A stretch of 64,000 nucleotides of DNA from positions 1 to 64,000 of the forward strand of contig NZ_JAPFGB010000032.1 in the NCBI RefSeq assembly GCF_026241095.1, in the 5' to 3' direction. The position numbers were made by a program, and so were the translations under genes. The notes beneath the pieces were generated by a model. The model was not told the origin of the DNA. It searched no databases and saw nothing but the letters and a program-made list of their open reading frames with translations. The DNA is from Saccharopolyspora sp. NFXS83 (lineage in GTDB: Bacteria > Actinomycetota > Actinomycetes > Mycobacteriales > Pseudonocardiaceae). Below are positions 18,263-27,599 of this stretch, in pieces; the stretch's first letter is position 1, and each line of letters opens with the position of its first letter.

Positions 18263-20815
18263 ATGGCGTTGACCGCCGAAGCTCTCCCCGCCGAGCTGCG
18301 CCGCACCATCGTCCAGCTCGCGCGCACCCCTCGACTGCTGGTCGCCTGCGACTACGACGGCACTCTCGCCCCGATCGTGGCCGACCCGAACGCGGCGAAG
18401 CCGTTGCCCGAATCGGTGCACGCCTTGCGTTCGCTGGCGTCCCTGCCCGCCACGACCACCGCGGTGATCTCGGGCCGGGCGCTGCGTGACCTCGCCACCC
18501 TGTCCCGGCTGCCGTCCGAGGTCCACCTCGTCGGCAGCCACGGCTCCGAGTTCGACGTGGGCTTCGTGCACGAGCTCGAACCGCAGGCCACGGAGCTTCG
18601 GACCGCGCTGCAACGCGGCCTGCAGGACATCGTCGCCGGCAACGACGGGGTGTCGCTGGAGGCCAAGCCGGCCAGCGTCGCGGTGCACGTGCGCCGGGCC
18701 GACACCGCCGTCGCCGAACGAGTGCTGGACGAGGTCCGCTCCGGGCCCGCCACCTGGGACGGCGTGCAGGTCACCGAGGGCAAAGCGGTGATCGAGCTGG
18801 CCGTGGTGCAGACCGACAAGGGCAACGCCCTCGACGCGCTGCGCCACCAGGTCGGCGCCACCGCCGCGATCTTCCTCGGCGACGACGTCACCGACGAGAA
18901 GGCCTTCGCCCGGCTGCACGGCCCGGACCTCGGCCTCAAGGTCGGCGACGGCGACACGCTGGCGCAGTTCCGCGTCGCCGACACCACCCAGGTCGCGACG
19001 GCGCTGGCGTTCCTCATGGAAGAGCGCCGCACCTGGCTCTACGGCGAGCAGGCGCCGCCGATCGAGCGGCTGACGATGCTGTCCAACGAGCGCACCGTCG
19101 CCCTGCTCACCCCCGACGCGCGGCTGACCTGGATGTGCCACCCGGGTCCGGACTCGGCGGCCGTGTTCGCCGACCTGCTCGGCGGCCCCGGCGCCGGGCA
19201 CTTCTCGATCCGCCCGCACGGCGGCAACGGCGCCCCGCGCAGTCCGCTGCCGTTGGGCCAGCGCTACGTGCCGGGCACCATGACCGTCGAGACCCGCTGG
19301 TCGCGGCTGCTGGTCACCGACTACCTGGAGCACGGGGTGGACGGGCACCGCACCGACCTCATCCGGGTGATCACCGGCGGCACTACGGCGAGCATCGAGT
19401 TCGCCCCGCGCCCCGAGTTCGGCCAGGTGCCGGTGCGGCTCGTCCCGGAGTCCGGTGGCCTGCGGGTGATGGGCACCTCGGAGCCGATGGTGCTGCGTTG
19501 CCCCGAGGTCCAGTGGGAGATCACCTCCGACGGCATGCACGAGTCCGCGAGCGCCGTGGTGGAGGCCTCCGACGACGCCCCGATCGTGCTGGAGCTGCGC
19601 TGCGGCACGGAGGACTTGGCCGCGTCGGAGCAGACCGAGTCCCAGCGCCGCGGCGCCGCCGACGTGTACTGGTCGGAATGGCTGGAGACGCTGACGCTGC
19701 CCGCGCTGGAGCGCGATCTGGTGGGGCGGTCCGCGCTGACGCTGCGCGGGCTGTGCAACACCGACACCGGCGGCATCATGGCCGCCGCGACGACCTCGCT
19801 GCCCGAGGAGATCGGCGGCGTCCGCAACTGGGACTACCGCTACTGCTGGCTGCGGGACGGCTCGATGACCGCCCAGGCCCTGGTCACGCTGGGTTCCACC
19901 GACGAGGCCGAAGGCTTCCTGAACTGGCTGCACGGCGTGCTGGAGACGCTGCCCGGGCCGGAGCGGCTGCACCCGCTCTACTCCTTGCAGGGCACCAGCC
20001 TCGGGCCGGAAGCCGTGATCGACAGCCTGCCCGGGTACGCCGGTTCGCGTCCCGTGCGCGTCGGCAACCTCGCCGACCAGCAGGTCCAGCTCGACGTGTT
20101 CGGACCGGTCGTGGAGCTCGTCCTGCACCTGGCGGCGGCTCGCGGTTCGCTGCGGGACCGCGACTGGGAACTGGTGAAGGCGATGGCCGAGGCGGTGTCG
20201 CACCGCTGGTTCGAACCGGACCACGGCATCTGGGAAGAGCGCGACCAACCTCGCCACCACGTCTACTCGAAGGTGATGTGCTGGGTCACGCTGGACCGCG
20301 CGGTCAAGCTCGCGGAGCAGTACGGCCGGACGCCGGAGGCCGGCTGGACCGCGCTGCGGGACGAGATCTCGCAGGACGTCATCAAGAACGGCTGGCAGCC
20401 GGACGTGCAGGCGTTCACCACCGCCTACGAGGGTTCCGACCTGGACGCGGCCTCGCTGCACGTGGGCCTGTCCGGGCTGATCGACCCGTCGGACGACCGG
20501 TTCCGCGCCACGGTGACGGCGATCGAGTCGGAGCTGCGCAGCGGCTCCACGGTCTACCGGTACCGCCGGGACGACGGGCTTCCCGGCGACGAAGGCGGCT
20601 TCCACCTGTGCGCGGCGTGGCTGATCGAGGCGTACCTGCTGATCGGCCGCCGCACGGAGGCGGAGGAGCTGTTCCAGCAGATCGTCGACACGGCGGGCCC
20701 GACCGGTCTGCTCGCCGAGGAGTACGACCCGATCGCGGAGCGCTCGCTGGGCAACCACCCGCAGGCGTACTCCCACCTGGGCCTGATCCGCTGCGCCCAG
20801 CTGCTGTCCCAGTGA
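18263..20815 (+). CDS. otsB: Trehalose-6-phosphate phosphatase fused to a GH15 trehalase-like domain
   Basis: 850 aa, far longer than OtsB alone (about 250-390). Residues 25-250 form a HAD phosphatase of the OtsB type: DYDGT near 31, SHGSEFD, and GDDVTDEKAF near 206. From about 260 to the end runs a glycoside hydrolase family 15 protein. It has an N-terminal beta-region (MCHPGPDSAAVFADLL), NWDYRYCWLRDG near 522, and the catalytic-acid region DEGGFHLCAAW near 775. GH15 includes mycobacterial trehalases. One chain could therefore form trehalose and also split it; regulation between the halves is unknown. ATG 18263 has AGAGGAG. A 15-bp hairpin follows. Confidence 0.9.
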   Translation: MALTAEALPAELRRTIVQLARTPRLLVACDYDGTLAPIVADPNAAKPLPESVHALRSLASLPATTTAVISGRALRDLATLSRLPSEVHLVGSHGSEFDVGFVHELEPQATELRTALQRGLQDIVAGNDGVSLEAKPASVAVHVRRADTAVAERVLDEVRSGPATWDGVQVTEGKAVIELAVVQTDKGNALDALRHQVGATAAIFLGDDVTDEKAFARLHGPDLGLKVGDGDTLAQFRVADTTQVATALAFLMEERRTWLYGEQAPPIERLTMLSNERTVALLTPDARLTWMCHPGPDSAAVFADLLGGPGAGHFSIRPHGGNGAPRSPLPLGQRYVPGTMTVETRWSRLLVTDYLEHGVDGHRTDLIRVITGGTTASIEFAPRPEFGQVPVRLVPESGGLRVMGTSEPMVLRCPEVQWEITSDGMHESASAVVEASDDAPIVLELRCGTEDLAASEQTESQRRGAADVYWSEWLETLTLPALERDLVGRSALTLRGLCNTDTGGIMAAATTSLPEEIGGVRNWDYRYCWLRDGSMTAQALVTLGSTDEAEGFLNWLHGVLETLPGPERLHPLYSLQGTSLGPEAVIDSLPGYAGSRPVRVGNLADQQVQLDVFGPVVELVLHLAAARGSLRDRDWELVKAMAEAVSHRWFEPDHGIWEERDQPRHHVYSKVMCWVTLDRAVKLAEQYGRTPEAGWTALRDEISQDVIKNGWQPDVQAFTTAYEGSDLDAASLHVGLSGLIDPSDDRFRATVTAIESELRSGSTVYRYRRDDGLPGDEGGFHLCAAWLIEAYLLIGRRTEAEELFQQIVDTAGPTGLLAEEYDPIAERSLGNHPQAYSHLGLIRCAQLLSQ

Positions 20816-20841
20816 CGCGCTGAGCCGCGTTTGCCACACGA

Positions 20842-20875
20842 ACGGGCCGTTCACCCCACCGGGTGAACGGCCCGT
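20842..20875. terminator. Perfect 15-bp hairpin after otsB fusion (repeat family 2, short form)
   Basis: ACGGGCCGTTCACCC (20842-20856) and GGGTGAACGGCCCGT (20861-20875) flank a 4-nt loop, 26 bp past the stop. The arm sequence is that of repeat family 2 (27.0-27.4 kb and 30.5 kb), here without the longer loop. It probably ends the otsA-otsB transcript. Confidence 0.75.
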
Positions 20876-21224
20876 CTCGCTGCGCACTCCTGCGATATCC
20901 CGAGGAGCCGAACGCCCCGCTCCCCCCGAGCGGGACCACCTTCGCAGCTCAGCACTTCTTCTCGACGGTGCGGCTGATCTTCACGTTCTCGCGAGAGTGC
21001 GCGAGCTGTCCGCAGCGGGGCGATTCGTCCGCAGCAGGCGTCCCGGGCCGGATGCGAACCCGGCGGGGCGAGGTGGCCCCGCGGTGCGCCGAGTGCCGAA
21101 CTCCGGGCGGATTTCCGATCACGATTTGCGGCGAAACCGCCGTTCGGGTCGAACGTGGCGGTTACGCTCCGGCGCAAGTCAAGGCACCTGTGCGGGGAGC
21201 CGCACGGACATCTGGGGGATTCAC
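20876..21224. other. Intergenic region upstream of the DUF4178 operon
   Basis: About 350 bp without a convincing gene. GGTTACGCT near 21160 resembles an actinobacterial -10 region for the downstream operon, but no good -35 could be paired with it. Confidence 0.4.
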
Positions 21225-21833
21225 GTGACCGGACTGACGATCGCGATCGCGATCGTGCTCGTCGGCGTCGTCGTCGCGGTGGCGAGCTGCGTGATGCTGT
21301 ACCGACGCATGCGCGCCACGCCGCACGAGGCCGCGAGCCCGACCGACCCGTTCCACACCGGCGACCAGGATTCGCTGCGCGGCGACCCGCGCGCCCTGAA
21401 AGCGGGCGACATCGTGGAGATCCGCGGCCTGAGCTACACGGTCCGCGGCACCCTGCGGCTCTCCGAAGGCGGTTGGGGCTGGGCGGAGCACCTGCTCGAC
21501 GACGCCAAGGGCACCCAGGTGTGGCTGGCGATCGAGGAGGACCCGGACCTGGAGCTCACGCTGTGGACCCCGGTCGACGACGCCGGTGAGCCCGGTGCGA
21601 AGCGCATCGAGTTCGGCGGTCGCAGCTACGAGCGCGAGGAGTCCGGCTCGGCGACGTTCCGCAGCGAGGCCACGACCGGCCTCTCCGAGCAGGGCACGGT
21701 CCGCTACCAGGACTACGAGGCTGGCGACGGCGCGCTGCTGGGCTTCGAGTCCTACGGCGACTCGGACTGGGAGGCCGCCACCGGCGAGGAGCTCAGCCGG
21801 TACGACGTGCGCATCTACCCCACCACGATCTGA
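21225..21833 (+). CDS. DUF4178 membrane-anchored protein
   Basis: 202 aa. One N-terminal transmembrane helix (about residues 5-25, IAIAIVLVGVVVAVASCVML) is followed by a soluble beta-rich DUF4178 domain (LKAGDIVEIRGLSYTVRGTL ... WAEHLLDD ... FGGRSYERE). The function is unknown. The gene starts a four-gene set whose order equals Rv2598-Rv2601 of M. tuberculosis, ending in a spermidine-synthase-like gene. GTG 21225 follows GGGGGA. Confidence 0.75.
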   Translation: MTGLTIAIAIVLVGVVVAVASCVMLYRRMRATPHEAASPTDPFHTGDQDSLRGDPRALKAGDIVEIRGLSYTVRGTLRLSEGGWGWAEHLLDDAKGTQVWLAIEEDPDLELTLWTPVDDAGEPGAKRIEFGGRSYEREESGSATFRSEATTGLSEQGTVRYQDYEAGDGALLGFESYGDSDWEAATGEELSRYDVRIYPTTI

Positions 21834-21846
21834 CGGGGGCGGCTCG

Positions 21847-22284
21847 ATGAAACGCGGCTTCTGGTGGGTACTGGCGGGCATCGTCGTCGTCATCGCGTTG
21901 GCGATCGCGCTGATCGCGATCTTCGGCGGCGGCTCCGGTCCGCGCGGGTACGTGGCGGGCCACTACCATCGCGCCTCGTCGCTGGACATCCGCGGCGACA
22001 GCGACAACAAGGCGTACACCAGCCCGAAACCGGTGCCCGTGGTGGCTCGGGAGATCACCTCGCGCTGGCGACCGCAGTCGCAGCAGACCGACGCCAGCGG
22101 CGTCTACCTGCGCTACTCCGACGACGCGGTGATCATCCAGCCGCGCGCGGCGGGCTCGGTGATCCACGTGATGGACGTCGACCGCGCCTACCGGCACTAC
22201 CACTCGCACGTCAGCCACGGCTGGGGCGGACTCGGCACGCGCGGCGAGACCTTCCGCGGCGGCGGTCCCGGAACCGGGAAATGA
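21847..22284 (+). CDS. DUF4247 membrane-anchored protein
   Basis: 145 aa. An N-terminal transmembrane helix (residues 5-27) precedes a small extracytoplasmic domain ending in a Gly/His-rich tail (YHSHVSHGWGGLG). It matches the DUF4247 partner found beside DUF4178 and DUF350 genes. The function is unknown. It starts 13 bp after the preceding stop, so it is co-transcribed. ATG 21847 follows GGGGGCGG. Confidence 0.7.
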   Translation: MKRGFWWVLAGIVVVIALAIALIAIFGGGSGPRGYVAGHYHRASSLDIRGDSDNKAYTSPKPVPVVAREITSRWRPQSQQTDASGVYLRYSDDAVIIQPRAAGSVIHVMDVDRAYRHYHSHVSHGWGGLGTRGETFRGGGPGTGK

Positions 22285-22409
22285 CCGCTCCGCGCGACTG
22301 ACCACCCGCCTCCGGGCACGGTGCCGGATCTCGAACCGAACCCGGCCGGAGGCGCTCCCCCACACCGGGTCGTGCCACCGACCCAACCGACGAGAAGGGC
22401 GAAACGACC

Positions 22410-22835
22410 TTGCTCCAGGAACTGCTCTCCGGACTGCTCGCGGCCGTCGCTTACGGCGTCATCGGCACGCTGATGATGACGCTCGGCTACCTGCTGGTGG
22501 ACCTCGCCACGCCCGGCAAGCTGCGCGACCTGATCTGGGTGCGGCGCAACCCGAACGCCGCGTTGTTGCTGGTGTCCGGGCTGATCGGTGTGGGGGTCAT
22601 CCTCACCACCGCCATCGCCGCGAGCGCCGACGACCTCGTCGTCGGCCTGGTCGGCACCGTCGTCTACGGCCTGCTCGGGCTGGTACTGATGAGCCTGTCC
22701 TTCCTGCTCATCGACGCCCTCACCCCCGGCAAGCTGGGCGACGAGCTGTCCTCGGAGACCCTGCACCCCGGCACCTGGGTCTCGGCCGCCGCGCACGTGG
22801 TCATCGCGGTGATCATGGCTGCCGCCATCTGGTGA
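22410..22835 (+). CDS. DUF350 integral membrane protein
   Basis: 141 aa with four hydrophobic helices in two similar halves (GTLMMTLGYLLVDLATPGKL and GLVLMSLSFLLIDALTPGKL). This internal duplication is characteristic of DUF350. The function is unknown. The TTG at 22410 is chosen because GAAGGG lies about 9 nt upstream and the first helix begins at once. It is third in the Rv2598-Rv2601-like set. Confidence 0.75.
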   Translation: MLQELLSGLLAAVAYGVIGTLMMTLGYLLVDLATPGKLRDLIWVRRNPNAALLLVSGLIGVGVILTTAIAASADDLVVGLVGTVVYGLLGLVLMSLSFLLIDALTPGKLGDELSSETLHPGTWVSAAAHVVIAVIMAAAIW

Positions 22836-22846
22836 CACCACCGGGA

Positions 22847-22879
22847 ACGGCCGGGCGCGAGCGCTTCGCTCCCGGCCGT
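22847..22879 (+). promoter_or_regulatory. Intercistronic hairpin between DUF350 gene and speE
   Basis: ACGGCCGGG (22847-22855) pairs with CCCGGCCGT (22871-22879), with additional AGCG/CGCT pairing inside. It lies 12 bp after the DUF350 stop. No T-tract; it may stabilise the upstream mRNA or partly terminate. Confidence 0.45.
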
Positions 22880-22934
22880 CGCACCCGTCCGGCACCCGCC
22901 CCGACCTCCGACCCCGGCAAGAAAGCTGGTCGCC

Positions 22935-24539
22935 ATGTCCACCAGCGCTGAGACCCCGCCCCGCGCCTCGGACGACGACACCACCGATCCGCCGGCGCGG
23001 CCCCGCGGCCGGGCGGCCCGCACCGCGGTGCTGGTGGCCGTGTTCCTGTGCGCGGCCTGCGGCTTGGTGTACGAGCTGGCGCTGGTCGCGCTCGGCAGCT
23101 ACCTCATCGGCGACACCGTCGGGCAGGCCTCGATCGTGCTGTCGCTGATGGTGTTCGCGATGGGCGTGGGCGCGCTCGCCGCGAAACCGCTGCAGCGCTG
23201 GGCCGCCGCCGCGTTCGCCGCGGTGGAGGTGCTGCTCGCGCTGCTCGGCGGCCTCAGCGTGCTGGTGCTCTACGCCGCCTTCGCGTGGCTGAGCCTCTAC
23301 ACGCCGGCGCTGATCGTGACCGCCCTGGTACTGGGCGGGCTGATCGGCGCGGAGATCCCGCTGCTGATGGTGCTGCTGCAGCGCATCCGCAAGCAGGACG
23401 CGGGTTCGGCGGTGGCCGACCTGTTCGCGGCGGACTACGTGGGCGGCCTGCTCGGCGGCCTGGCGTTCCCGTTCGTGCTGCTGCCGCTGTTCGGGCAGCT
23501 GCAGGGCGCGCTGCTGGTGGGGATGCTGAACGCGGCGGCGGGGCTGGGCCTGGTGCTCACGGTGTTCCGCCGGGAGCTCTCGAAGCGCGCGACGCTGCTG
23601 CTGATCTCCGCGTCGGCGCTGGTGGGACTCGTGCTCGGCGGCGCTTACCTGCTCGCCGACGACTTCGAGGTGACCGCTCGGCAGGCGCTGTACAAGGACC
23701 CGGTGGTGCAGTCGCTGCGCACGCCGTACCAGGAGATCGTGCTGACCGAGTCGTTGCCGGTGGAGGGCGCCCCGGACACCCGGCTCTACCTCAACGGCGA
23801 TCTGCAGTTCAGCTCCGTGGACGAGTACCGGTACCACGAGGCGCTGGTGCACCCGGTGCTCGACGGCCCGCGCTCGCACGTCCTCGTCCTCGGCGGCGGC
23901 GACGGCCTGGCGCTGCGGGAGGTGCTGCGCTACCCGGACGTGCGGGACGTGACGCTGGTGGAGATGGACCCGGCGATGCCGCAGCTGTCCCGGACGGATC
24001 CGCGGGTGTCCGCGCTGAACCGCGGCGCTTTCGAGGACCCGCGGGTGCACCTGGTCTCGGCGGACGCGTTCAGCTGGCTGCGCGACAACCGCACCCGGTT
24101 CGACGCGGTGGTCGTGGACATGCCGGACCCGGATTCGACGGCGACGGCGAAGCTGTACTCGACGGAGTTCTACGGCCTGGTGCGCCACGCGATGGCCGAG
24201 CACGCGCGGGTGACCGTGCAGGCCGGATCTCCGTACTTCGCACCGAAGGCGTTCTGGGCGATCGAGGCGACGATGCGCACGGCCGGGCTGGGCACCGCGC
24301 CGTACCAGGTGTCGGTGCCGAGCTTCGGCGAGTGGGGCTTCCACCTCGCCGCCGCGGGTTCCCCGCCGCCGCTGCGGCTGCCCGCCGACGCACCACCGCT
24401 GCGCTCGCTGGACGACCGCACGCTGGCCGCCGCCACCGCCTTCCCACCGGACCGCGGTCGGCTGCCCGGTTTGGAGCCGTCGACCCTGATGCACCCGACG
24501 ATCCTGCGGTACGTCCAAGGCGAGTGGCGCAACTACTGA
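22935..24539 (+). CDS. speE: Membrane-anchored spermidine synthase-like aminopropyltransferase
   Basis: 534 aa. Seven or so N-terminal transmembrane helices (residues 30-240) are fused to a polyamine-synthase domain: LYLNGDLQFSSVDEYRYHEAL (substrate region), LVLGGGDGLALREVL near 317 (SAM motif), LVEMDPAMP, and VDMPDPDS in the catalytic-loop position where soluble SpeE has DSTDP. The membrane-fused form is the actinobacterial Rv2601 type; whether it makes spermidine is not established. ATG 22935 is the fourth gene in its set. A small hairpin at 24540-24555 follows. Confidence 0.85.
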   Translation: MSTSAETPPRASDDDTTDPPARPRGRAARTAVLVAVFLCAACGLVYELALVALGSYLIGDTVGQASIVLSLMVFAMGVGALAAKPLQRWAAAAFAAVEVLLALLGGLSVLVLYAAFAWLSLYTPALIVTALVLGGLIGAEIPLLMVLLQRIRKQDAGSAVADLFAADYVGGLLGGLAFPFVLLPLFGQLQGALLVGMLNAAAGLGLVLTVFRRELSKRATLLLISASALVGLVLGGAYLLADDFEVTARQALYKDPVVQSLRTPYQEIVLTESLPVEGAPDTRLYLNGDLQFSSVDEYRYHEALVHPVLDGPRSHVLVLGGGDGLALREVLRYPDVRDVTLVEMDPAMPQLSRTDPRVSALNRGAFEDPRVHLVSADAFSWLRDNRTRFDAVVVDMPDPDSTATAKLYSTEFYGLVRHAMAEHARVTVQAGSPYFAPKAFWAIEATMRTAGLGTAPYQVSVPSFGEWGFHLAAAGSPPPLRLPADAPPLRSLDDRTLAAATAFPPDRGRLPGLEPSTLMHPTILRYVQGEWRNY

Positions 24540-24555
24540 CCGGAGCTCGCTCCGG
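24540..24555. terminator. Short convergent hairpin between speE and lacI-type gene
   Basis: CCGGAG-CTCG-CTCCGG directly after the speE stop, between two convergent genes 46 bp apart. Small stem, no T-run. Confidence 0.4.
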
Positions 24556-24585
24556 GGCAGCCGGGTGGTGGAGCCGAGCGTCCGC

Positions 24586-25686
24586 TCACGGGCCGAACCA
24601 GCGTTCTTCCGCCGAGCGCGGCGGGGCGGCGGTGCTGCCGGTGATGAGCTGCGTTTCCAGCACGACGTCGCGCGGCCGACCGGGCTCGCTGGTGTCCAGC
24701 AGCAGACGGCCCGCCGCGCGGCCCTTCTCCAGCACCGGCTGGCGCACGGTCGTCAGGCCCATCCGGTCCGCGTCGTCGATGCCGTCGAAGCCGGTGACCG
24801 TGAGGTCTTCCGGCACCCGCAGCCCGCGGCGGCGGGCCTCGTCGAGAGCGCCCAGCGCCAGGATGTCCGAGGTGCAGATGATCGCCGTGATCTCCGGGTC
24901 GATCTCCAGCAGCTGGGCCGCAGCCGACGCGCCGGACTCCGTGGTGTGGTCGAACCGCTCCACCACCGGCACCTGCGACCAGTCGACCCCGGCCTCGCTG
25001 AACGCCGCGGCGAGCGCGGTCAGCCGGGAGCGCTGCACGTGGAAGCTCGCGTTCGCCTGGCGGTGCACGGAGGCGATGCCGTCGTTGCGCCCGCGCGCCA
25101 ACCGCATGCAGGACACCCCGATCCGGCGGTGCCCGAGTCCGATCAGGTGGTCGGCGAGGACCTTCACCGCGCCCTCGTCGTCCGGGCCGACCCAGTCGAG
25201 CTGGTCGATGCGCGGCTGGTCGCAGATCACGACCGGCACGGGGCGCTCCAGCACGGCGGCCAGGTGCGGATCGTCGTCGGGCACCGAGTACACGACGAAT
25301 CCGTCGACACCGGCGCGGTGCACCGAGGCGACGTCTTCGCGCTCCGGGCTCGCCGGGATGAGCAGCAGACCGTGCCCGGCGTCTTCGCAGGCCAGCGCGA
25401 GTCCTTCGAGGAAGCCTATGGCGCCCGGGTCGCGGAAGGCGTAGGAGAGGTTCTCGGTGAGCAGCAACCCGACCGCCCCGGCCTTCCGGGTGCGCAGCGA
25501 GCGCGCCACCGGGTCGGGGCCCGGATACCCGAGCCTGCGTGCGGTGTCGAGCACCCGCTTGCGCAGCTCCGGCGAGAGCTGATCAGGGCGGTTGTACGCG
25601 TTCGACACCGTGGTCCTGGAGACCCCGAGCTCCGCCGCGAGCGAAGCTAGCGTCGCAGGCCGTCGGGCATTCGTTGACCGAGCCAT
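24586..25686 (-). CDS. LacI-family transcriptional repressor
   Basis: 366 aa. The N-terminal helix-turn-helix (ATLASLAAELGVSRTTVSNAYN, split here as residues 11-32) and hinge PDPVARSLRTRKAG precede a periplasmic-binding-protein-like sensor domain ending VLETQLITGST. The effector is probably a sugar. The gene is divergent from the MsiK-type ATPase with three palindromes in the 188-bp gap, so it probably controls that gene and itself. The ATG at 25686 lacks a Shine-Dalgarno, but the family N-terminus begins there; the upstream extension of the frame is not LacI-like. Confidence 0.9.
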   Translation of the reverse strand: MARSTNARRPATLASLAAELGVSRTTVSNAYNRPDQLSPELRKRVLDTARRLGYPGPDPVARSLRTRKAGAVGLLLTENLSYAFRDPGAIGFLEGLALACEDAGHGLLLIPASPEREDVASVHRAGVDGFVVYSVPDDDPHLAAVLERPVPVVICDQPRIDQLDWVGPDDEGAVKVLADHLIGLGHRRIGVSCMRLARGRNDGIASVHRQANASFHVQRSRLTALAAAFSEAGVDWSQVPVVERFDHTTESGASAAAQLLEIDPEITAIICTSDILALGALDEARRRGLRVPEDLTVTGFDGIDDADRMGLTTVRQPVLEKGRAAGRLLLDTSEPGRPRDVVLETQLITGSTAAPPRSAEERWFGP

Positions 25687-25742
25687 GGAGGAACCGTAAC
25701 GGTTCAGTACCCGGGGGTGAAGCCGCCGAGATGCAGATCCCA

Positions 25743-25849
25743 TTGCCGATCGGCAACGATCACCCTCCGCACCTGGATGATCACGCACTGAACTGGTTTC
25801 TGGAAACCAGTGACCTTAACGAGGTTAAGCGCTACGTTGTTGCTTAACC
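25743..25849. promoter_or_regulatory. Cluster of palindromes between LacI gene and msiK, candidate operators
   Basis: Three dyads are visible. TTGCCGATCGGCAA at 25743-25756 is a perfect 14-mer. ACTGGTTTC-TG-GAAACCAGT is at 25792-25811. CTTAAC-GAG-GTTAAG is at 25815-25829, with a further inverted copy GCTTAACC at 25842-25849. LacI-family dimers bind such dyads. The last group overlaps the likely msiK promoter and leader. Which one is bound cannot be told from sequence. Confidence 0.5.
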
Positions 25850-25874
25850 CGAGTCAGTGAAAGGTGCGTCGCAT

Positions 25875-26972
<1,098 letters not shown>

Positions 26973-26988
26973 TCCCCTCCCGCACACC

Positions 26989-27016
26989 CGATGCCCCCGC
27001 CCCGGCGGGGGCATCG
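26989..27016 (+). terminator. 13-bp terminator hairpin after msiK
   Basis: CGATGCCCCCGCC (26989-27001) and GGCGGGGGCATCG (27004-27016) with a 2-nt loop, 16 bp past the stop. No T-tract. Confidence 0.75.
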
Positions 27017-27038
27017 TGCGTTCCGGACCCCCGCGGCA

Positions 27039-27357
27039 GGGGTGAACGCCGGCCCCGCTGGACGAACGGTCCGTTCACCTCCGTTCCGCGCAGCCCATCG
27101 ACCGCACCACGGTTCCGGATGAACGGACCGCCTGCCCGATCCCCTTGGGCGAACGGTCCGTTCACCCCGAACCGCCCGCCGGACACCCGCCACCGGTTCT
27201 CGGAGTGAACGGACCGCCTGTCCGATCTCGTTGGTCGAACGGGCCGTTCACTCCCACCCGATCCCGCCGGAGCGCGCTTGCCCGGCGGCGGCACGGCCTC
27301 GTTCCGGGTGAACGGACCGTTCGCCCGATACCCGTTGGCCGAACGGGCCGTTCGCCT
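27039..27357. repeat. Palindromic repeat family 2: four consecutive hairpin units
   Basis: Four units of about 40-55 nt lie between msiK and znuA. Unit 1 at 27041-27079 has arms GGTGAACG/CGTTCACC. Unit 2 at 27117-27168 has the perfect 11-bp TGAACGGACCG/CGGTCCGTTCA. Unit 3 at 27201-27255 has GGAGTGAACGG/CCGTTCACTCC. Unit 4 at 27305-27357 has GGTGAACGGACCGTTCG and a near-complement. Loops of units 2-4 share a CCGAT...TTGG pattern. Related copies are at 30476-30530 and 20842-20875. Spacing (about 35-50 bp) and sequence between units are not constant, so this is not CRISPR. Role unknown: terminators, mRNA stabilisers or a REP/MITE-like element are all possible. Confidence 0.8.
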
Positions 27358-27431
27358 CGTGGCGGCGGCGTGGACGTTCACTCGGACGGGGGCGACTCGG
27401 CCGGGCGGCTGGACCGGAGGAAGCCGCGGGC

Positions 27432-27450
27432 GATAATGCGAAGCGTTGTC
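27432..27450. promoter_or_regulatory. Imperfect 19-bp dyad upstream of znuA, possible Zur site
   Basis: GATAATGCGAAGCGTTGTC pairs at six of nine positions, two more being G-T. An A/T-containing dyad upstream of a zinc importer suggests a Zur operator. A second small palindrome AACGG-TTT-CCGTT lies at 27520-27532, nearer the start. Neither could be matched to a known consensus here. Confidence 0.3.
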
Positions 27451-27599
27451 ATGTTCACACTCGTTGGCTCACCCGTTCGGTGGTTCGGCCCAGCTAGCCC
27501 GGCGTACGCTGCACATGACAACGGTTTCCGTTTGCGGTCGTCGCCGGTCCCCCGGCCCCGACGTCCCCACCTCATGGTGCGTCCCCGAGGAGTGCGTTC

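Noticed and set aside
27039-27357. CRISPR array
   Set aside because: Units are palindromes with unequal spacing and diverged sequence, lack constant spacers, and no cas genes are present.
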